A stretch of DNA of 64,000 nucleotides from Hyphomicrobiaceae bacterium (GTDB lineage Bacteria; Pseudomonadota; Alphaproteobacteria; Rhizobiales; Hyphomicrobiaceae): positions 35,462 to 99,461 of the forward strand of contig JAKFWF010000018.1 of NCBI GenBank assembly GCA_021730785.1, in the 5' to 3' direction. Positions 43,417 to 51,877 of this stretch are shown here, piece after piece. Made by a program: the position numbers and the translations under genes. Each line of letters opens with the position of its first letter. Position 1 is the first letter of the stretch. The notes beneath the pieces were generated by a model that saw nothing but the letters and a program-made list of their open reading frames with translations, was not told the DNA's origin and made no database searches.

Positions 43417-45243
43417 TCAGCCGCGCCGTTCGACCCAGAAGCGGTACATGGCATCGAACGTGCGGGGATGTGCGTCTTCGAACGCTGCCCAGTCGGCCAG
43501 GGTTCCAGGCAGGCGGCGCCCAGGTGCCGCTGCAAGATACTCGGCCGTGATTTCGGCATCGAGCGTGAAGCCGCGGAAGACGAGGTTGTGCGTGTCGAGA
43601 AAGTCCGCGATGTCGGCTGACGTCACGTGCGCCTCGCTCTCGTGCAGGGTGAGATCGCGGAAGGCTGCGAGCGCGTAGAAATCGCGGCTGGCCTTGAGTT
43701 CGCCACCGGGCATAGCGTCATCACGCAGGAGCAACTTGCGGCGAAACTGGCGCGCCGCCGTATCGCCGCAGCCGGGGCCCGGATAGTCAGGCTCGGCGCG
43801 CAAGGCCAGGATGTTGCGTCTCGACAGGGCGCTATACAACCCGATGTACATCAGACCGCCCGGCTTCAGGCGGTCGAGGAGTGCCCGCCAGCCGGCCCGC
43901 CAGTCCACCATGTGATGCAGAACGCCGACACTCTCGATGATGTCGAAGGAGCGCTCCATGTGGCGACAGTCGAGAATGTCGCCGTGTAGAAACTCGACAT
44001 TGCTCACTTTGTGCTGCGCCGCCATATCCGCCGCATAGCCGAGGCTCGCCCGCGACAGATCCATGGCCAGCAGTCGAGCGGCAGGCCCATAGGCACTGGC
44101 TGCCTGCAGTGCCTGCTGACCGGTGCCGCAACCAGCGATCAGCACGTCGAAGGCGCCATCCATGAAGACTAGGCGCTCGCGCGGGAACAGGAGTTCGATC
44201 GACCGCTTCAGCGATCCGGCCGCCGAAACCTGCAGGCTGTGCCAGCGGGGATAGGGTGCGCGCTCGTACTGGCCGGCGACCTTTAGCGAGGTGGCATCGG
44301 TCAGCGCACGCAGGCCGGCGATCGCTGCGGCAGCCGCGCGCTGGCGGGTCAGCGTCTGGATGTGCTGTTCGATCGTATCGCGCAATGCTCGCGGCTTCAG
44401 GCGGCGTGCCTCCTCGGCCGAGAGCGGTGGCGTGATGATGGTGTCGAGCGGGCGATAGAGGGCCGTCAGGAGAAACCGGCGCGTCTGCTCGCGGTCACCG
44501 GCGAGCAGCGCCGCGCGATCGAGGGTGAGGGCTGCCAGTGCCGCGCTCTCTGCCTGCGTTTCGGCCCAGGCATGGTCGTTGTTCCAGCCCTGGACGATGA
44601 GGGCGAGAGCGAGCTCCATGACCGCGCGATGGGCCAAGTGATCTGCGGTCAATTCGAGCAGGCAGGCCGCGCGGGCGCCCGTCAGTGCCCGCTCCAGGGC
44701 CGCATGCTTGACAATGCCCTTGCGCAAAACGAGCTGCAGCAACTCGCCGCTGCGCTTGTCCACCTTGCAGACCTCGATCAGCGCCTGTCCGCACATCAGC
44801 TCATCGATCTGGCCCTTGCCCACCAGGCCAAGGGCGCCGGCGAGCGTGGGCTCGGCCTCAGCCAGCCACGTGGCGGCAAGGTCGATGACAGGCTGGTGGG
44901 CAAGACCCTCGGCACGCAGTGCCGCCATCAGCCCAGCCACGTCGAGTTCGCCAAGCTCGCTCACCTGGAAACGTGCTGCCAGCCGGTTGAACGCGCGGGC
45001 GGCGAGCGGGTGCAGCGGCTGCTGGGCCAAAATCCGCGTGTAGAGGTGGGCTGCCTGGTCGACATTACCGGCGACCTCTTCAAGGAGCGCCAGATTGTAG
45101 ACCAGATCGAGGTTGCGGCGGTCGAGGGCGATTGCCTGTTCGAAGGCGATGCGGGCAAGGTTGAGGTCACCCTGCTCGGCGAGCCGCACGGCCTCGCGCA
45201 GGCGCTCATCTTTCGACGTTGTCGGGGAGGGTGGTTTGGCCAT
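43417..45243 (-). CDS. TPR-domain SAM-dependent methyltransferase
   Basis: A 608-residue two-part protein from ATG 45243. The N-terminal ~330 residues contain tetratricopeptide-like repeats (ERLREAVRLAEQGDLNLARI, LVYNLALLEEVAGNVDQAAH and AFNRLAARFQVSELGELDVA). The C-terminal half is a class I methyltransferase: FDVLIAGCGTGQQALQAAS (motif I), LLAMDLSRASLGYAADMAA (motif II), VEFLHGDILDCRHM, and FDIIESVGVLHHMVDWRAGW (motif IV), with GLMYIGLYSALSRRN after it. The TPR part probably binds a partner protein. This architecture is common in alphaproteobacteria; the target is unknown. It is followed by the convergent hydroxyacid dehydrogenase gene with 16 bp between. Confidence 0.85.
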   Translation of the reverse strand: MAKPPSPTTSKDERLREAVRLAEQGDLNLARIAFEQAIALDRRNLDLVYNLALLEEVAGNVDQAAHLYTRILAQQPLHPLAARAFNRLAARFQVSELGELDVAGLMAALRAEGLAHQPVIDLAATWLAEAEPTLAGALGLVGKGQIDELMCGQALIEVCKVDKRSGELLQLVLRKGIVKHAALERALTGARAACLLELTADHLAHRAVMELALALIVQGWNNDHAWAETQAESAALAALTLDRAALLAGDREQTRRFLLTALYRPLDTIITPPLSAEEARRLKPRALRDTIEQHIQTLTRQRAAAAAIAGLRALTDATSLKVAGQYERAPYPRWHSLQVSAAGSLKRSIELLFPRERLVFMDGAFDVLIAGCGTGQQALQAASAYGPAARLLAMDLSRASLGYAADMAAQHKVSNVEFLHGDILDCRHMERSFDIIESVGVLHHMVDWRAGWRALLDRLKPGGLMYIGLYSALSRRNILALRAEPDYPGPGCGDTAARQFRRKLLLRDDAMPGGELKASRDFYALAAFRDLTLHESEAHVTSADIADFLDTHNLVFRGFTLDAEITAEYLAAAPGRRLPGTLADWAAFEDAHPRTFDAMYRFWVERRG

Positions 45244-45299
45244 CACACCGTCTATAGCGCGTGCGGTCGGGGCGCGACAACCTCGGCCACGGTGCAACG

Positions 45300-45755
45300 T
45301 CAGGCGCGGCAGCGGCGGCCGAACTCGTTGCCAAGCTCGCGCGAGACTTCCTGGGCCAGGATGATGCCGCGTGAGATCTGTCCCGGGGTCAGGCTGCCGG
45401 CAGCGCTGCGCAGCGATGGGGCTGCGCCGTCGGCTTCGCGGCGGGCGTGGCCCAACTCGTCACACGTCAGCTCGCGCTTCTTCTGCTTGAACGCCCACAG
45501 GCGCACGCCCGCCGCATACGTGCCGGGGCTCGCCGGCGCGCGCATCCACGCCTTCGAACGGTCGCCCATCAGTACCTTCAGCGTGTTGCCGCGCTCGGCG
45601 ATGCAGTGCGGGCTGTCATCGACGCAGCCGATTGCCGCGCGAGGCGCGACCACATCGGCATCCGTGCTCGAACAGGCGCTAACGGCCACGCCGGCCAACC
45701 AGGCCAGCAGCAGCGTCGCCGCGCGTGCCACGCGCAGGTTGGAGGTCAGCACCAT
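45300..45755 (-). CDS. Putative lipoprotein of unknown function
   Basis: A 151-residue protein. ATG 45755 is chosen because GAGG lies nine bases upstream and the signal then begins directly: MVLTSNLRVARAATLLLAWL continuing to a lipobox VSAC with lipidated Cys28. The mature part has Cys in IGCVDDSPHCIAE, LTCDELGHARREADG and at the end GRRCRA, consistent with disulfides. HARREADGAAPSLRSAA and LTPGQISRGIILAQEVSREL are helical. The family is unknown to me. Its start is 200 bp from the divergent quinone oxidoreductase gene; it precedes the TPR-methyltransferase gene by 56 bp on the same strand. Confidence 0.68.
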   Translation of the reverse strand: MVLTSNLRVARAATLLLAWLAGVAVSACSSTDADVVAPRAAIGCVDDSPHCIAERGNTLKVLMGDRSKAWMRAPASPGTYAAGVRLWAFKQKKRELTCDELGHARREADGAAPSLRSAAGSLTPGQISRGIILAQEVSRELGNEFGRRCRA

Positions 45756-45955
45756 AAAGTTCGCCTCTTGTGAACTATCGAACATCGCCGTAAATCGATC
45801 CGGTGGCGGTCGTGTGACCATGGTGCGGCCAGAGATGGTCGCAGATTGCACGTCGCCACGTACCAGATTCGTTTCGCGCTGCCAGCGATTAGCTGCACAG
45901 CCTTCGTGTCACGCGGCACATCCACGCCGTAAAGAAAACCAGGGAAGGAACCACT

Positions 45956-46930
45956 ATGGCCCACGCCATCCGCGTCCACGAATACGGTAGCCCCGACGTG
46001 CTGAAATGGGAGGAAGTCGAAATCGGCGCGCCGACCGCCGGCCAGATCAAACTCAAGCACCACGCGATCGGCATCAACTACATCGATACCTACCAGCGCT
46101 CCGGGCTCTACAAGCAGCCGGCGATGCCGTTCACGCTCGGCATGGAAGGGGCAGGCGAGATCACCGCTGTCGGCCCTGGCGTGACGGAGTTCAAGATCGG
46201 CGACCGGGTCGCCTACGCCCAGCCGATCGGGGCCTACTCCACCGAGCGGCTGATGCCGGCCGACCGCGCCGTCAAGATCCCGGAAGGCATCGACTACAAG
46301 ACGGCGGCTGCCATGATGCTGCAGGGCATGACGGTGCGCTATCTGATCCGCAAGACCTACAAGGTCGGGCCCGACACCACGCTGCTGTGGCATGCGGCGG
46401 CCGGCGGCGTCGGTCTCATCGCCTGCCAGTGGGCAAAGAACCTCGGTGCCACCATCATCGGCACGGCGGGATCAGATGACAAGTGCAAGCTCGCCAAGGA
46501 CGCCGGCGCCACCCATGTCATCAATTATAAGACCGAGAACTTCGTCGAACGCGTGAAGACGATCACGGGCGGGCGGATGTGCGACGTGGTCTATGACAGC
46601 GTCGGCAAAGACACCTTCCCCTCGTCGCTCGACTGCTTGAAGCCGCTCGGCCTGTTCGTTACGTTCGGCAATGCCTCGGGCCCGATCGCAGCCTTTGATG
46701 CTGGCATTCTCGCAGCCAAGGGCTCGCTCTACGTGACGCGCCCGTCGCTCATGGCCTACGTGGCGAGCCGCGCCGATCTTGTCGAAACCGCCAACGACTT
46801 GTTCGATGTGGTCAAGAAGGGCGTGGTCAAGATCGCCATCAACCACACCTACCCGCTGAAGGATGCGGCCCAGGCGCACCGTGATCTCGAGGCGCGCAAG
46901 ACCACCGGTTCCATCATCTTGCTGCCGTGA
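45956..46930 (+). CDS. qor: NADPH:quinone oxidoreductase (QOR, MDR family)
   Basis: A 324-residue zinc-independent MDR protein matching quinone oxidoreductase 1. Signature stretches: HHAIGINYIDTYQRSGLYK, PFTLGMEGAGEITAVGPG, the cofactor loop LLWHAAAGGVGLIACQWAKN with the Ala-Ala-Gly-Gly-Val-Gly typical of QOR, and VVYDSVGKDTFPSSLDCLKP. The usual zinc-binding Cys/His residues of alcohol dehydrogenases are absent. It reduces quinones by one or two electrons with NADPH. A strong bidirectional-looking terminator follows 38 bp after the stop. The upstream 200-bp gap has the ribosome site AAGGAA close to ATG 45956. Confidence 0.94.
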   Translation: MAHAIRVHEYGSPDVLKWEEVEIGAPTAGQIKLKHHAIGINYIDTYQRSGLYKQPAMPFTLGMEGAGEITAVGPGVTEFKIGDRVAYAQPIGAYSTERLMPADRAVKIPEGIDYKTAAAMMLQGMTVRYLIRKTYKVGPDTTLLWHAAAGGVGLIACQWAKNLGATIIGTAGSDDKCKLAKDAGATHVINYKTENFVERVKTITGGRMCDVVYDSVGKDTFPSSLDCLKPLGLFVTFGNASGPIAAFDAGILAAKGSLYVTRPSLMAYVASRADLVETANDLFDVVKKGVVKIAINHTYPLKDAAQAHRDLEARKTTGSIILLP

Positions 46931-46967
46931 TCAGTGCGGGCGAAGCAATGACGTTGTTCTGAAAAAG

Positions 46968-46999
46968 AAAAAGGCGCCCTTTCGGAGCGCCTTTTTTTT
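46968..46999. terminator. Intrinsic terminator after qor, possibly bidirectional
   Basis: AAAAAGGCGC (46968-46977) pairs with GCGCCTTTTT (46987-46996), loop of nine bases, followed by a T-run to 46999. The A-run on the left makes it work for the convergent lipoprotein gene too. Confidence 0.92.
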
Positions 47000-47014
47000 G
47001 ATTTCACGGTCGCT

Positions 47015-47272
47015 TCAGCGCAGCTCGCTGAAGCGCGATGGATCCGGCGTGCGGCCGGTCACCCGTTCGAGCGCGATCGCTGCCAGCATCTTGGCGGAGA
47101 CGGTCTGCTGCGCTGCCCGTTTCAGATCGGCCTCCTGCACGGCTGCCGGCAGTGGACCGCCGAGAAATGATGCGCTGGCCGAGTTGAGCGACAACGGAAG
47201 GTTGCCGGTGTCGTTGGCGCAGCCCGTTACGGCAGCCGCAACGGCAAACAGCAGAAGCACTTTGACAGGCAC
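47015..47272 (-). CDS. Small lipoprotein of unknown function
   Basis: An 85-residue lipoprotein. GTG 47272 is chosen because GGGGGG lies eight bases upstream and it gives a compact signal, PVKVLLLFAVAAAVTGC, with lipobox VTGC and lipidated Cys18. The mature part is helical (AAVQEADLKRAAQQTVSAKM and LAAIALERVTGRTPDPSRF). Similar very small lipoproteins are common in the group and uncharacterised. It ends just before the terminator shared with qor. Confidence 0.65.
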   Translation of the reverse strand: MPVKVLLLFAVAAAVTGCANDTGNLPLSLNSASASFLGGPLPAAVQEADLKRAAQQTVSAKMLAAIALERVTGRTPDPSRFSELR

Positions 47273-47729
47273 GGTGATAGCCCCCCGAATAGAAAGTAAG
47301 CGGTCTTCCCTCACTTCAGCCAGAATGGTGCCACACTCGAGCTGAACGTAGGCTGCAAGGTACTCGGGTCCACACGCCAAACAAGATGAATATTCTGTTG
47401 ATCGCCACTTTTCAGGCCTTGAAGAATCATAATTCCGCCGATGCGGACACCTTCGCTGAAACAATTACAAGGTTAATGCGCGCTGAACGTATGTGTTGGC
47501 GATTGCGAACCAGTTGTCCCACGATGGATCAGATGACCGGGTTCGACGCGGATCGAAGGCGTTCGTTCATCACTATCTTGCTGAAAGGGCTAGAAAAAAT
47601 CTTCCCCGTTTACCTCTCGTATGCATCCACCTGACATCGTAAACGCGGGCTGAGGCGATGGCTGACGGTTCTGTCGGCGACACCTCGACGAAGCCCACTG
47701 TCTGAGGTGGTGCAGGAGTTGTGCGTATC
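47273..47729. other. AT-richer gap, no firm gene
   Basis: A plus-strand frame of 82 codons (47386-47634, beginning MNILLIATFQALKN) exists, but it has no ribosome site and no recognisable domain. The stretch is distinctly lower in GC than its surroundings. I leave it uncalled. Confidence 0.4.
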
Positions 47730-47999
47730 ATGGCACGGTTTGAATTCACGTCTCTCAATATCGTCGAGTCGGCAGCCGCAGGCGGCGCGCCTGATGCGTT
47801 GTTTGAACTGGGCCTGATGTATTGCGCAGGCCGCGAGGTCGAGGTCGACTTCGTCACGGCGCACAAGTGGTTCAACATCGCGGCCTTGCGTGGCAATACC
47901 GAAGCCAAGCGCTACCGTTCAGAATTGGCAGCCGAAATGAGCCGGGTGCAGGTTGCCCGCGCCCAGAAGCTCGCCCGCGAATGGATCGCCCGGCACTGA
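47730..47999 (+). CDS. Small Sel1-like repeat protein
   Basis: An 89-residue protein carrying one to two Sel1/TPR-like repeats: SAAAGGAPDALFELGLMYCA followed by EVDFVTAHKWFNIAALRGN and TEAKRYRSELAAEMS. The AxxLGxxY and AxKWFxxAAxxGN patterns are the Sel1 consensus. No signal peptide, so cytoplasmic. ATG 47730 is used; GTG 47721 is closer to an AGGAG at 47712 but only two bases from it. Small one-motif Sel1 proteins of this kind are widespread in alphaproteobacteria, and their role is unknown. Confidence 0.78.
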   Translation: MARFEFTSLNIVESAAAGGAPDALFELGLMYCAGREVEVDFVTAHKWFNIAALRGNTEAKRYRSELAAEMSRVQVARAQKLAREWIARH

Positions 48000-48009
48000 G
48001 TGATCCCAC

Positions 48010-48549
48010 TCAGCAGCGCGAGAACAGCGAGGCGATGCACTCCCACGTGCGTTCTGCAGCTGTGCCGACCTTCTTCAACTGCTGCTTTGACTGTTCCCCG
48101 GTGCGCTCGGCCAGTTCGAGCACGGTGCGCGGCGGCGCCTCCGTCGCGGGTGCAGCCTTGACCGGTACGGCTGGTGCCGGATCAACGGCTGCAGTCTGTT
48201 CAGGGGTCGCCGGTGCCGGTGCCGGTGGCGATTGGATGAAGGCGTCGATGACGCTCGCCAGTGGCAATTCGCGCACACTTCCCTCGCAGGCAGCGCCGTC
48301 CGAGTTGCGTCGCGCCGCGCACTTCTCATGGCCGCCCTGTTTGGCAAGCTCCTTGGCACACACGAGGCTCAGCGCCTTGTCGCCCGCTGCGCCGAAGCGG
48401 GCCAGCTTGTCCGCCGATTTCTCAATCGAGCAGCGGTAGGTCGCGTCGGGCCCGGTGCACACGACGCAGGCTTGCTGGGCCGCAGCCGTTGCCACAGCGG
48501 CCAGCACGAAACCGGCCGCGGCGAGAAAAAGTCGTGCGAAGGCGATCAT
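48010..48549 (-). CDS. Secreted Cys-rich protein of unknown function
   Basis: A 179-residue protein. ATG 48549 is chosen because AGGAGG lies six bases upstream and a clean signal peptide follows (ARLFLAAAGFVLAAVATAAA, cleaved before QQACVV). The mature protein has seven or more Cys, including QACVVCTGPDATYRCS, VCAKELAKQGGHEKCAARR and AACEGS, then a Pro/Ala-rich segment (SPPAPAPATPEQTAAVDPAP), and ends with a helical piece and a terminal Cys (CIASLFSRC). I do not recognise it. It lies downstream of the GST gene on the same strand, 68 bp away. Confidence 0.7.
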   Translation of the reverse strand: MIAFARLFLAAAGFVLAAVATAAAQQACVVCTGPDATYRCSIEKSADKLARFGAAGDKALSLVCAKELAKQGGHEKCAARRNSDGAACEGSVRELPLASVIDAFIQSPPAPAPATPEQTAAVDPAPAVPVKAAPATEAPPRTVLELAERTGEQSKQQLKKVGTAAERTWECIASLFSRC

Positions 48550-48617
48550 CACAGGCCTCCTGATCAGGTTGGTGCAAGCCCATGGTGCCCGGCCATGCAG
48601 GCCAAACCTAGGCGCAT

Positions 48618-49241
48618 TCATGGCGTGCCGTTGCGCACATGTTGTTGATAGGCGGGGCGTTGGCCAAGCAGATCATAGTAAGCGTGTACGTGCGGCAGCG
48701 CTGGCTTTTCGAACGGGATGGCATACCAGCGATTGACGACGATGCCGGTTGGCACGTCGGCAAGCGTCAGATTTGCTCCTGCGAGATAGGGCCCGTTGGC
48801 GGCCAGTTCGCCGTCCAGCCGCTGCATCTGGCGGGTCCATTCGGCAGCACCGGCGGCGATGATGGCCGGGTCCATGAAAGCCGGGTTCTTGACCACTAGG
48901 CCCATGAAAACCGGACGCACGCCAGCGTAAAGGTCACTCGAGCCCCAGTCCATCCAGGCTTCGACCAGCGCGCGGGCTTTGAGATCGGTCGGATAGAGGT
49001 CGTCCCGGCGCGCGCGTGCGCACAAATAGCGCGTAATGGTGTTGCTCTCGCGCAGGATGAAGCCATTGATGTCGACCACGGGGACGACGCCGAAGGCACT
49101 CAGCCGCTTGAATTCGGGCTCATCGGTCGAGCGGAAGCCGCGCCCCCAGTCCGTGCGCTCGAAGGGAAGGCCGAGTTCGTCGGCCACCCACGTCACCTTG
49201 CGCACGTTGCTCGAATTGGCGCGGCCGTAGATCTTGAGCAT
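48618..49241 (-). CDS. Glutathione S-transferase family protein
   Basis: A 207-residue GST from ATG 49241. N-terminal thioredoxin fold: MLKIYGRANSSNVRKVTWVA with a Ser-Ser at the catalytic position, GVVPVVDINGFILRESNTIT with the cis-Pro and the ES pair that bind glutathione, then LCARARRDDLYPTDLKARA. C-terminal helical domain: WMDWGSSDLYAGVRPVFMG and GPYLAGANLTLADVPTGIVV (the N-capping box). It is one of three GST-like genes in the window. The substrate is unknown. Confidence 0.9.
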   Translation of the reverse strand: MLKIYGRANSSNVRKVTWVADELGLPFERTDWGRGFRSTDEPEFKRLSAFGVVPVVDINGFILRESNTITRYLCARARRDDLYPTDLKARALVEAWMDWGSSDLYAGVRPVFMGLVVKNPAFMDPAIIAAGAAEWTRQMQRLDGELAANGPYLAGANLTLADVPTGIVVNRWYAIPFEKPALPHVHAYYDLLGQRPAYQQHVRNGTP

Positions 49242-49442
49242 GAAGCGGTTCCTCGTTGTTGCGGCAGGATTAGCACGGCGGTCGCGGCTGAGCCTAGGCG
49301 GCACTGCAAAAGGTGGTTGCCGGTAGGATGAGGCTGTTGGCGTCCTGCGCGCTCCCGGTTCTGACGAAAGCGTCGCTTGGGCGCTGGCGCTCACCGTCGG
49401 AGCGGGCTAAACCGACCGCCTTGCTTCAGCAGGACGATGCAC

Positions 49443-49964
49443 ATGCCAGCTCCCGCCGCACCCAAGGCATTTCCCGTGTCCTGGGATCAGTTTCATCGTG
49501 ATGCCCGCGCGCTGGCCTGGCGCCTGGCCGGCAAAGGTCCAGACGGTGGTCCCTTCGAAGCCATCGTTTGCATCACGCGCGGCGGCCTGGTGCCGGCCGC
49601 AATCGTCGCGCGCGAACTCGGCTTGCGCCTCATCGAAACGGTGTGCGTGGCGAGCTATCACGACTATGACAGCCAGGGTCAGCTGCAGGTCCTGAAGGAC
49701 ATCGCGCCATCGATCAAGGCGATCGGCGATGGCCGGGGGCGCGGCGTGCTCGTGATCGATGATCTGACCGACACCGGCAAGACCGCAAAAATCGTGCGTG
49801 CCATGCTGCCGTCGGCGCACTTCGCCACGGTCTACGCCAAGCCCCAGGGCGTGCCGACCATCGATACGTTCATAACGGAAGTCAGCCAGGATACGTGGAT
49901 TTACTTCCCCTGGGATCTGGGTCTCGCGTTCCAGGAGCCGATCGCCAAGGGCGCCAAGGGATGA
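49443..49964 (+). CDS. gpt: Xanthine-guanine phosphoribosyltransferase
   Basis: A 173-residue purine-salvage enzyme making XMP and GMP from xanthine or guanine and PRPP. ATG 49443 is preferred over ATG 49437 because AGGA ends eight bases upstream of it. The PRPP-binding motif is [17 protein letters not shown]; other landmarks are [28 protein letters not shown] and the C-terminal [19 protein letters not shown] with the Trp-rich purine pocket of this family. It is convergent with the soxT-like gene, with a strong palindrome between them. Confidence 0.95.
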   Translation: MPAPAAPKAFPVSWDQFHRDARALAWRLAGKGPDGGPFEAIVCITRGGLVPAAIVARELGLRLIETVCVASYHDYDSQGQLQVLKDIAPSIKAIGDGRGRGVLVIDDLTDTGKTAKIVRAMLPSAHFATVYAKPQGVPTIDTFITEVSQDTWIYFPWDLGLAFQEPIAKGAKG

Positions 49965-50031
49965 CCGGCCGGTGTGCCTCCGGCACCGCTTCAAGTCACA
50001 GTGTGTCAACAGGCGTCGTGACTGCCGGCCC

Positions 50032-50059
50032 GTTCACAGCCGACATGTCCGCTGTGAAC
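50032..50059. repeat. Near-perfect 28-bp palindrome between gpt and the soxT-like gene
   Basis: Arms GTTCACAGC (50032-50040) and GCTGTGAAC (50051-50059) flank the palindrome GACATGTC (50042-50049); only the pair 50041/50050 mismatches. It ends one base before the soxT-like stop. It may be a transcription terminator for both convergent genes, though no T-run follows, or a protein-binding site. Confidence 0.6.
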
Positions 50060-50060
50060 A

Positions 50061-51134
50061 TCATGAAGCGCGGCGGAAGCCAAAGATCGAGCGGCCTTCG
50101 ATCAGGTGCCACAGTCCGAGCCGCGCGCCCACCACGACTGCTGCGATGAAGATCGGCGCCGACAGCGCCAACGCACTGCCCGCACTCAAGCCCTGGCCGA
50201 TCGTGCAGCCCTGACCCAGGACGCCGCCCGTGCCCATCAGCGCGGCGCCCACCAGATGGCGGCGCATTTCGGTCGCATCGTCGAAGGCTTCCCAGCGGAT
50301 GTCGCCGCGCACGGCCGCTACCGCGAACGAGGCTATGGCGACGCCAGCCAAGGCTGTGACGCCGAACCCGACGTTGCGGAACGGCTCGATCATGATTTGC
50401 AGCAGTGCGCGGCCGACGGGGGCGACAAACGACAGGCTCTCCGGCCGGTCGAGGCTCAACGCATCGACCGCGCGCTGCGTCATGAACCAGCCCAACGTGA
50501 TCGCAAGGCCAAGGCAGGTTGAGCCAAACAACAAGCGCGGCCGATTGCGCAGGCGGCGGTCGAGAACGATCGCGACGATGAGCAGCGCGCCGGCGAACGG
50601 CAGCAGAATGCGGCCCGCGGTACCGAGGTGATCCGTCAGAAGTGCGACGAGGGACGGATTGGCCTGCACGTTGCCGATTGGCAATAGCGCCTGGCGAACA
50701 GGAGCAAGAACGCCGGAGGTGGCGGCATAGGCAGCAATGCCGACGACGATGGCGGTGATGGCCGCACGCATGTCGCCCGCGCCTGCCCGCACGACAAGAC
50801 CGAAACTGCAGGTGCCAGCGAGCGTCATGCCCAGGCCGAACAGCAGCCCGCCCAGGATGATGCCGAGCAGATGCAGATCGCGAGTGAGGTAAGCGCTGGC
50901 GGCAACGTCGATCACGCCCAGATAGACCCCGGCCTGCGTCGTGCAGATCGCAACCGCCAAGGCGAGGCCCCAGGCCTTGGCGGAACGCAAATCGCCGCCG
51001 ACCAGAGCCCGCTCGATCGCAGCCATCGTGCACAGCCGGCCATATTGCGCGCCGGCACCTGCCAGTGCTCCGCTGATGAAGCCGCCGATAATGGCCCAAT
51101 CTAAGATCACGAGGCTGCCTCGCGAGACATGCAT
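50061..51134 (-). CDS. soxT: YeeE/YedE-family sulfur transporter (SoxT/TsuA-like)
   Basis: A 357-residue integral membrane protein with about ten hydrophobic segments. It has the YeeE/YedE cysteine motifs: GAQYGRLCTMAAIERAL (Cys35), LAGTCSFGLVV (Cys109) and GTGGVLGQGCTIGQGLSAG near the C-terminus. TsuA of this family imports thiosulfate through conserved cysteines, and SoxT proteins belong to the same family. It follows the ArsR-type regulator gene by 34 bp on the same strand, the soxR-soxT order, and diverges as a unit from soxCD. Role as transporter of thiosulfate or other sulfur species is inferred from family and context; the symbol is a proposal. Confidence 0.82.
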   Translation of the reverse strand: MHVSRGSLVILDWAIIGGFISGALAGAGAQYGRLCTMAAIERALVGGDLRSAKAWGLALAVAICTTQAGVYLGVIDVAASAYLTRDLHLLGIILGGLLFGLGMTLAGTCSFGLVVRAGAGDMRAAITAIVVGIAAYAATSGVLAPVRQALLPIGNVQANPSLVALLTDHLGTAGRILLPFAGALLIVAIVLDRRLRNRPRLLFGSTCLGLAITLGWFMTQRAVDALSLDRPESLSFVAPVGRALLQIMIEPFRNVGFGVTALAGVAIASFAVAAVRGDIRWEAFDDATEMRRHLVGAALMGTGGVLGQGCTIGQGLSAGSALALSAPIFIAAVVVGARLGLWHLIEGRSIFGFRRAS

Positions 51135-51168
51135 CGCCGGCGTATGCGATCTGGCGCGAGACCTATGA

Positions 51169-51525
51169 TCAGGAGCGGCAGAACTTGTCGTAGATCGCCT
51201 GCACGAACCGGCGCGTCGTCTCGTCCCCGATCGAATAGTAGATGGCCCGGCCGTCGCGCCGCGTCTCCACCAGCCCCTCGTGACGGAGCCGTGCGAGCAA
51301 CTGGGAGACCGTGGCCTGGCTCAGCTGCAGCAGTTCTTCGAGCTCGGTCACCGAGCGCTCGCGCTCCGACAGCAGGCACAGGATGACCAGCCGGTTCTCG
51401 TGCGCGAGTGCCTTCAGGAAGTCGCTGGCCTTGCGCGCCTTGCGCATCAGGCTCTGCAACTCCGGCGAAACTTCCTGGCCCCGTTCGAGGGCGTCTTCGA
51501 TCGACTGGGGGAGCAATCTGTTCAT
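51169..51525 (-). CDS. soxR: ArsR-family persulfide-responsive repressor (SoxR/SqrR/BigR-like)
   Basis: A 118-residue ArsR/SmtB winged-helix repressor. The DNA-binding region is LSQATVSQLLARLRHEGLVE and the wing is TRRDGRAIYYSI. Two cysteines, Cys50 in NRLVILCLLSERE and Cys116 in YDKFCRS, are 66 residues apart, the same spacing as the sensing pair of SqrR (Cys41/Cys107), so the protein should form an intramolecular polysulfide bridge when reactive sulfur is present and release DNA. It is the first gene of a soxR-soxT unit and diverges from soxCDEF across 352 bp, so it probably represses both directions. The symbol rests on family, context and the cysteine pair. Confidence 0.88.
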   Translation of the reverse strand: MNRLLPQSIEDALERGQEVSPELQSLMRKARKASDFLKALAHENRLVILCLLSERERSVTELEELLQLSQATVSQLLARLRHEGLVETRRDGRAIYYSIGDETTRRFVQAIYDKFCRS

Positions 51526-51877
51526 GCTGCTTCATCAAGGACATAGATAGTTTCGATTTACATCGCACCGGGGTGCGCAGGCACATGTTCCCGTACAGAA
51601 CCGTGGACCGACGCACGGTAGGCGACCACACCCCGCCCGAGTCTAGTTTAGTGTAGCAGACCGAAATAGGTGGTTGCAAGGTTATCTGCATATATGCTAA
51701 TTCAACTATGTATTGACCGGCAGGCCCTGCGATCTGCCCCAGTGACGGCGCGATCTACTGGGCCGAGCAGAAGATGACGATGGACTGATTCCTGCCGAAG
51801 CAGTCGGAAGGTCGTCCGCTGGACGGCTGATCGGCAGCGGTGGTCAAATCCAAGATGCGAGCGAGGGAAGCCAAACA
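51526..51877. promoter_or_regulatory. Divergent sox control region
   Basis: The 352-bp gap between the repressor and soxC has no gene and is AT-rich for this genome. It holds two palindromes that could be operators: CGCACC-GG-GGTGCG at 51564-51577, and GCATATATGC at 51688-51697. The GAGGGA ribosome site of soxC is at about 51863. Which palindrome, if any, the repressor binds cannot be told. Confidence 0.5.

Noticed and set aside
44362..45990. 542-codon plus-strand frame opposite the TPR-methyltransferase and lipoprotein genes
   Set aside because: Shadow of the minus-strand genes, which have clear TPR, methyltransferase and lipobox motifs.
47386..47634. 82-codon plus-strand frame in the low-GC gap
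   Set aside because: No ribosome site and no recognisable family; kept only as a description of the gap.
51717..51791. Short open stretch upstream of soxC ending in SDGAIYWAEQKMTMD, suggestive of a gene tail
   Set aside because: It has no start codon or homologous domain that I can recognise, and is only 24 codons between stops; chance is sufficient.
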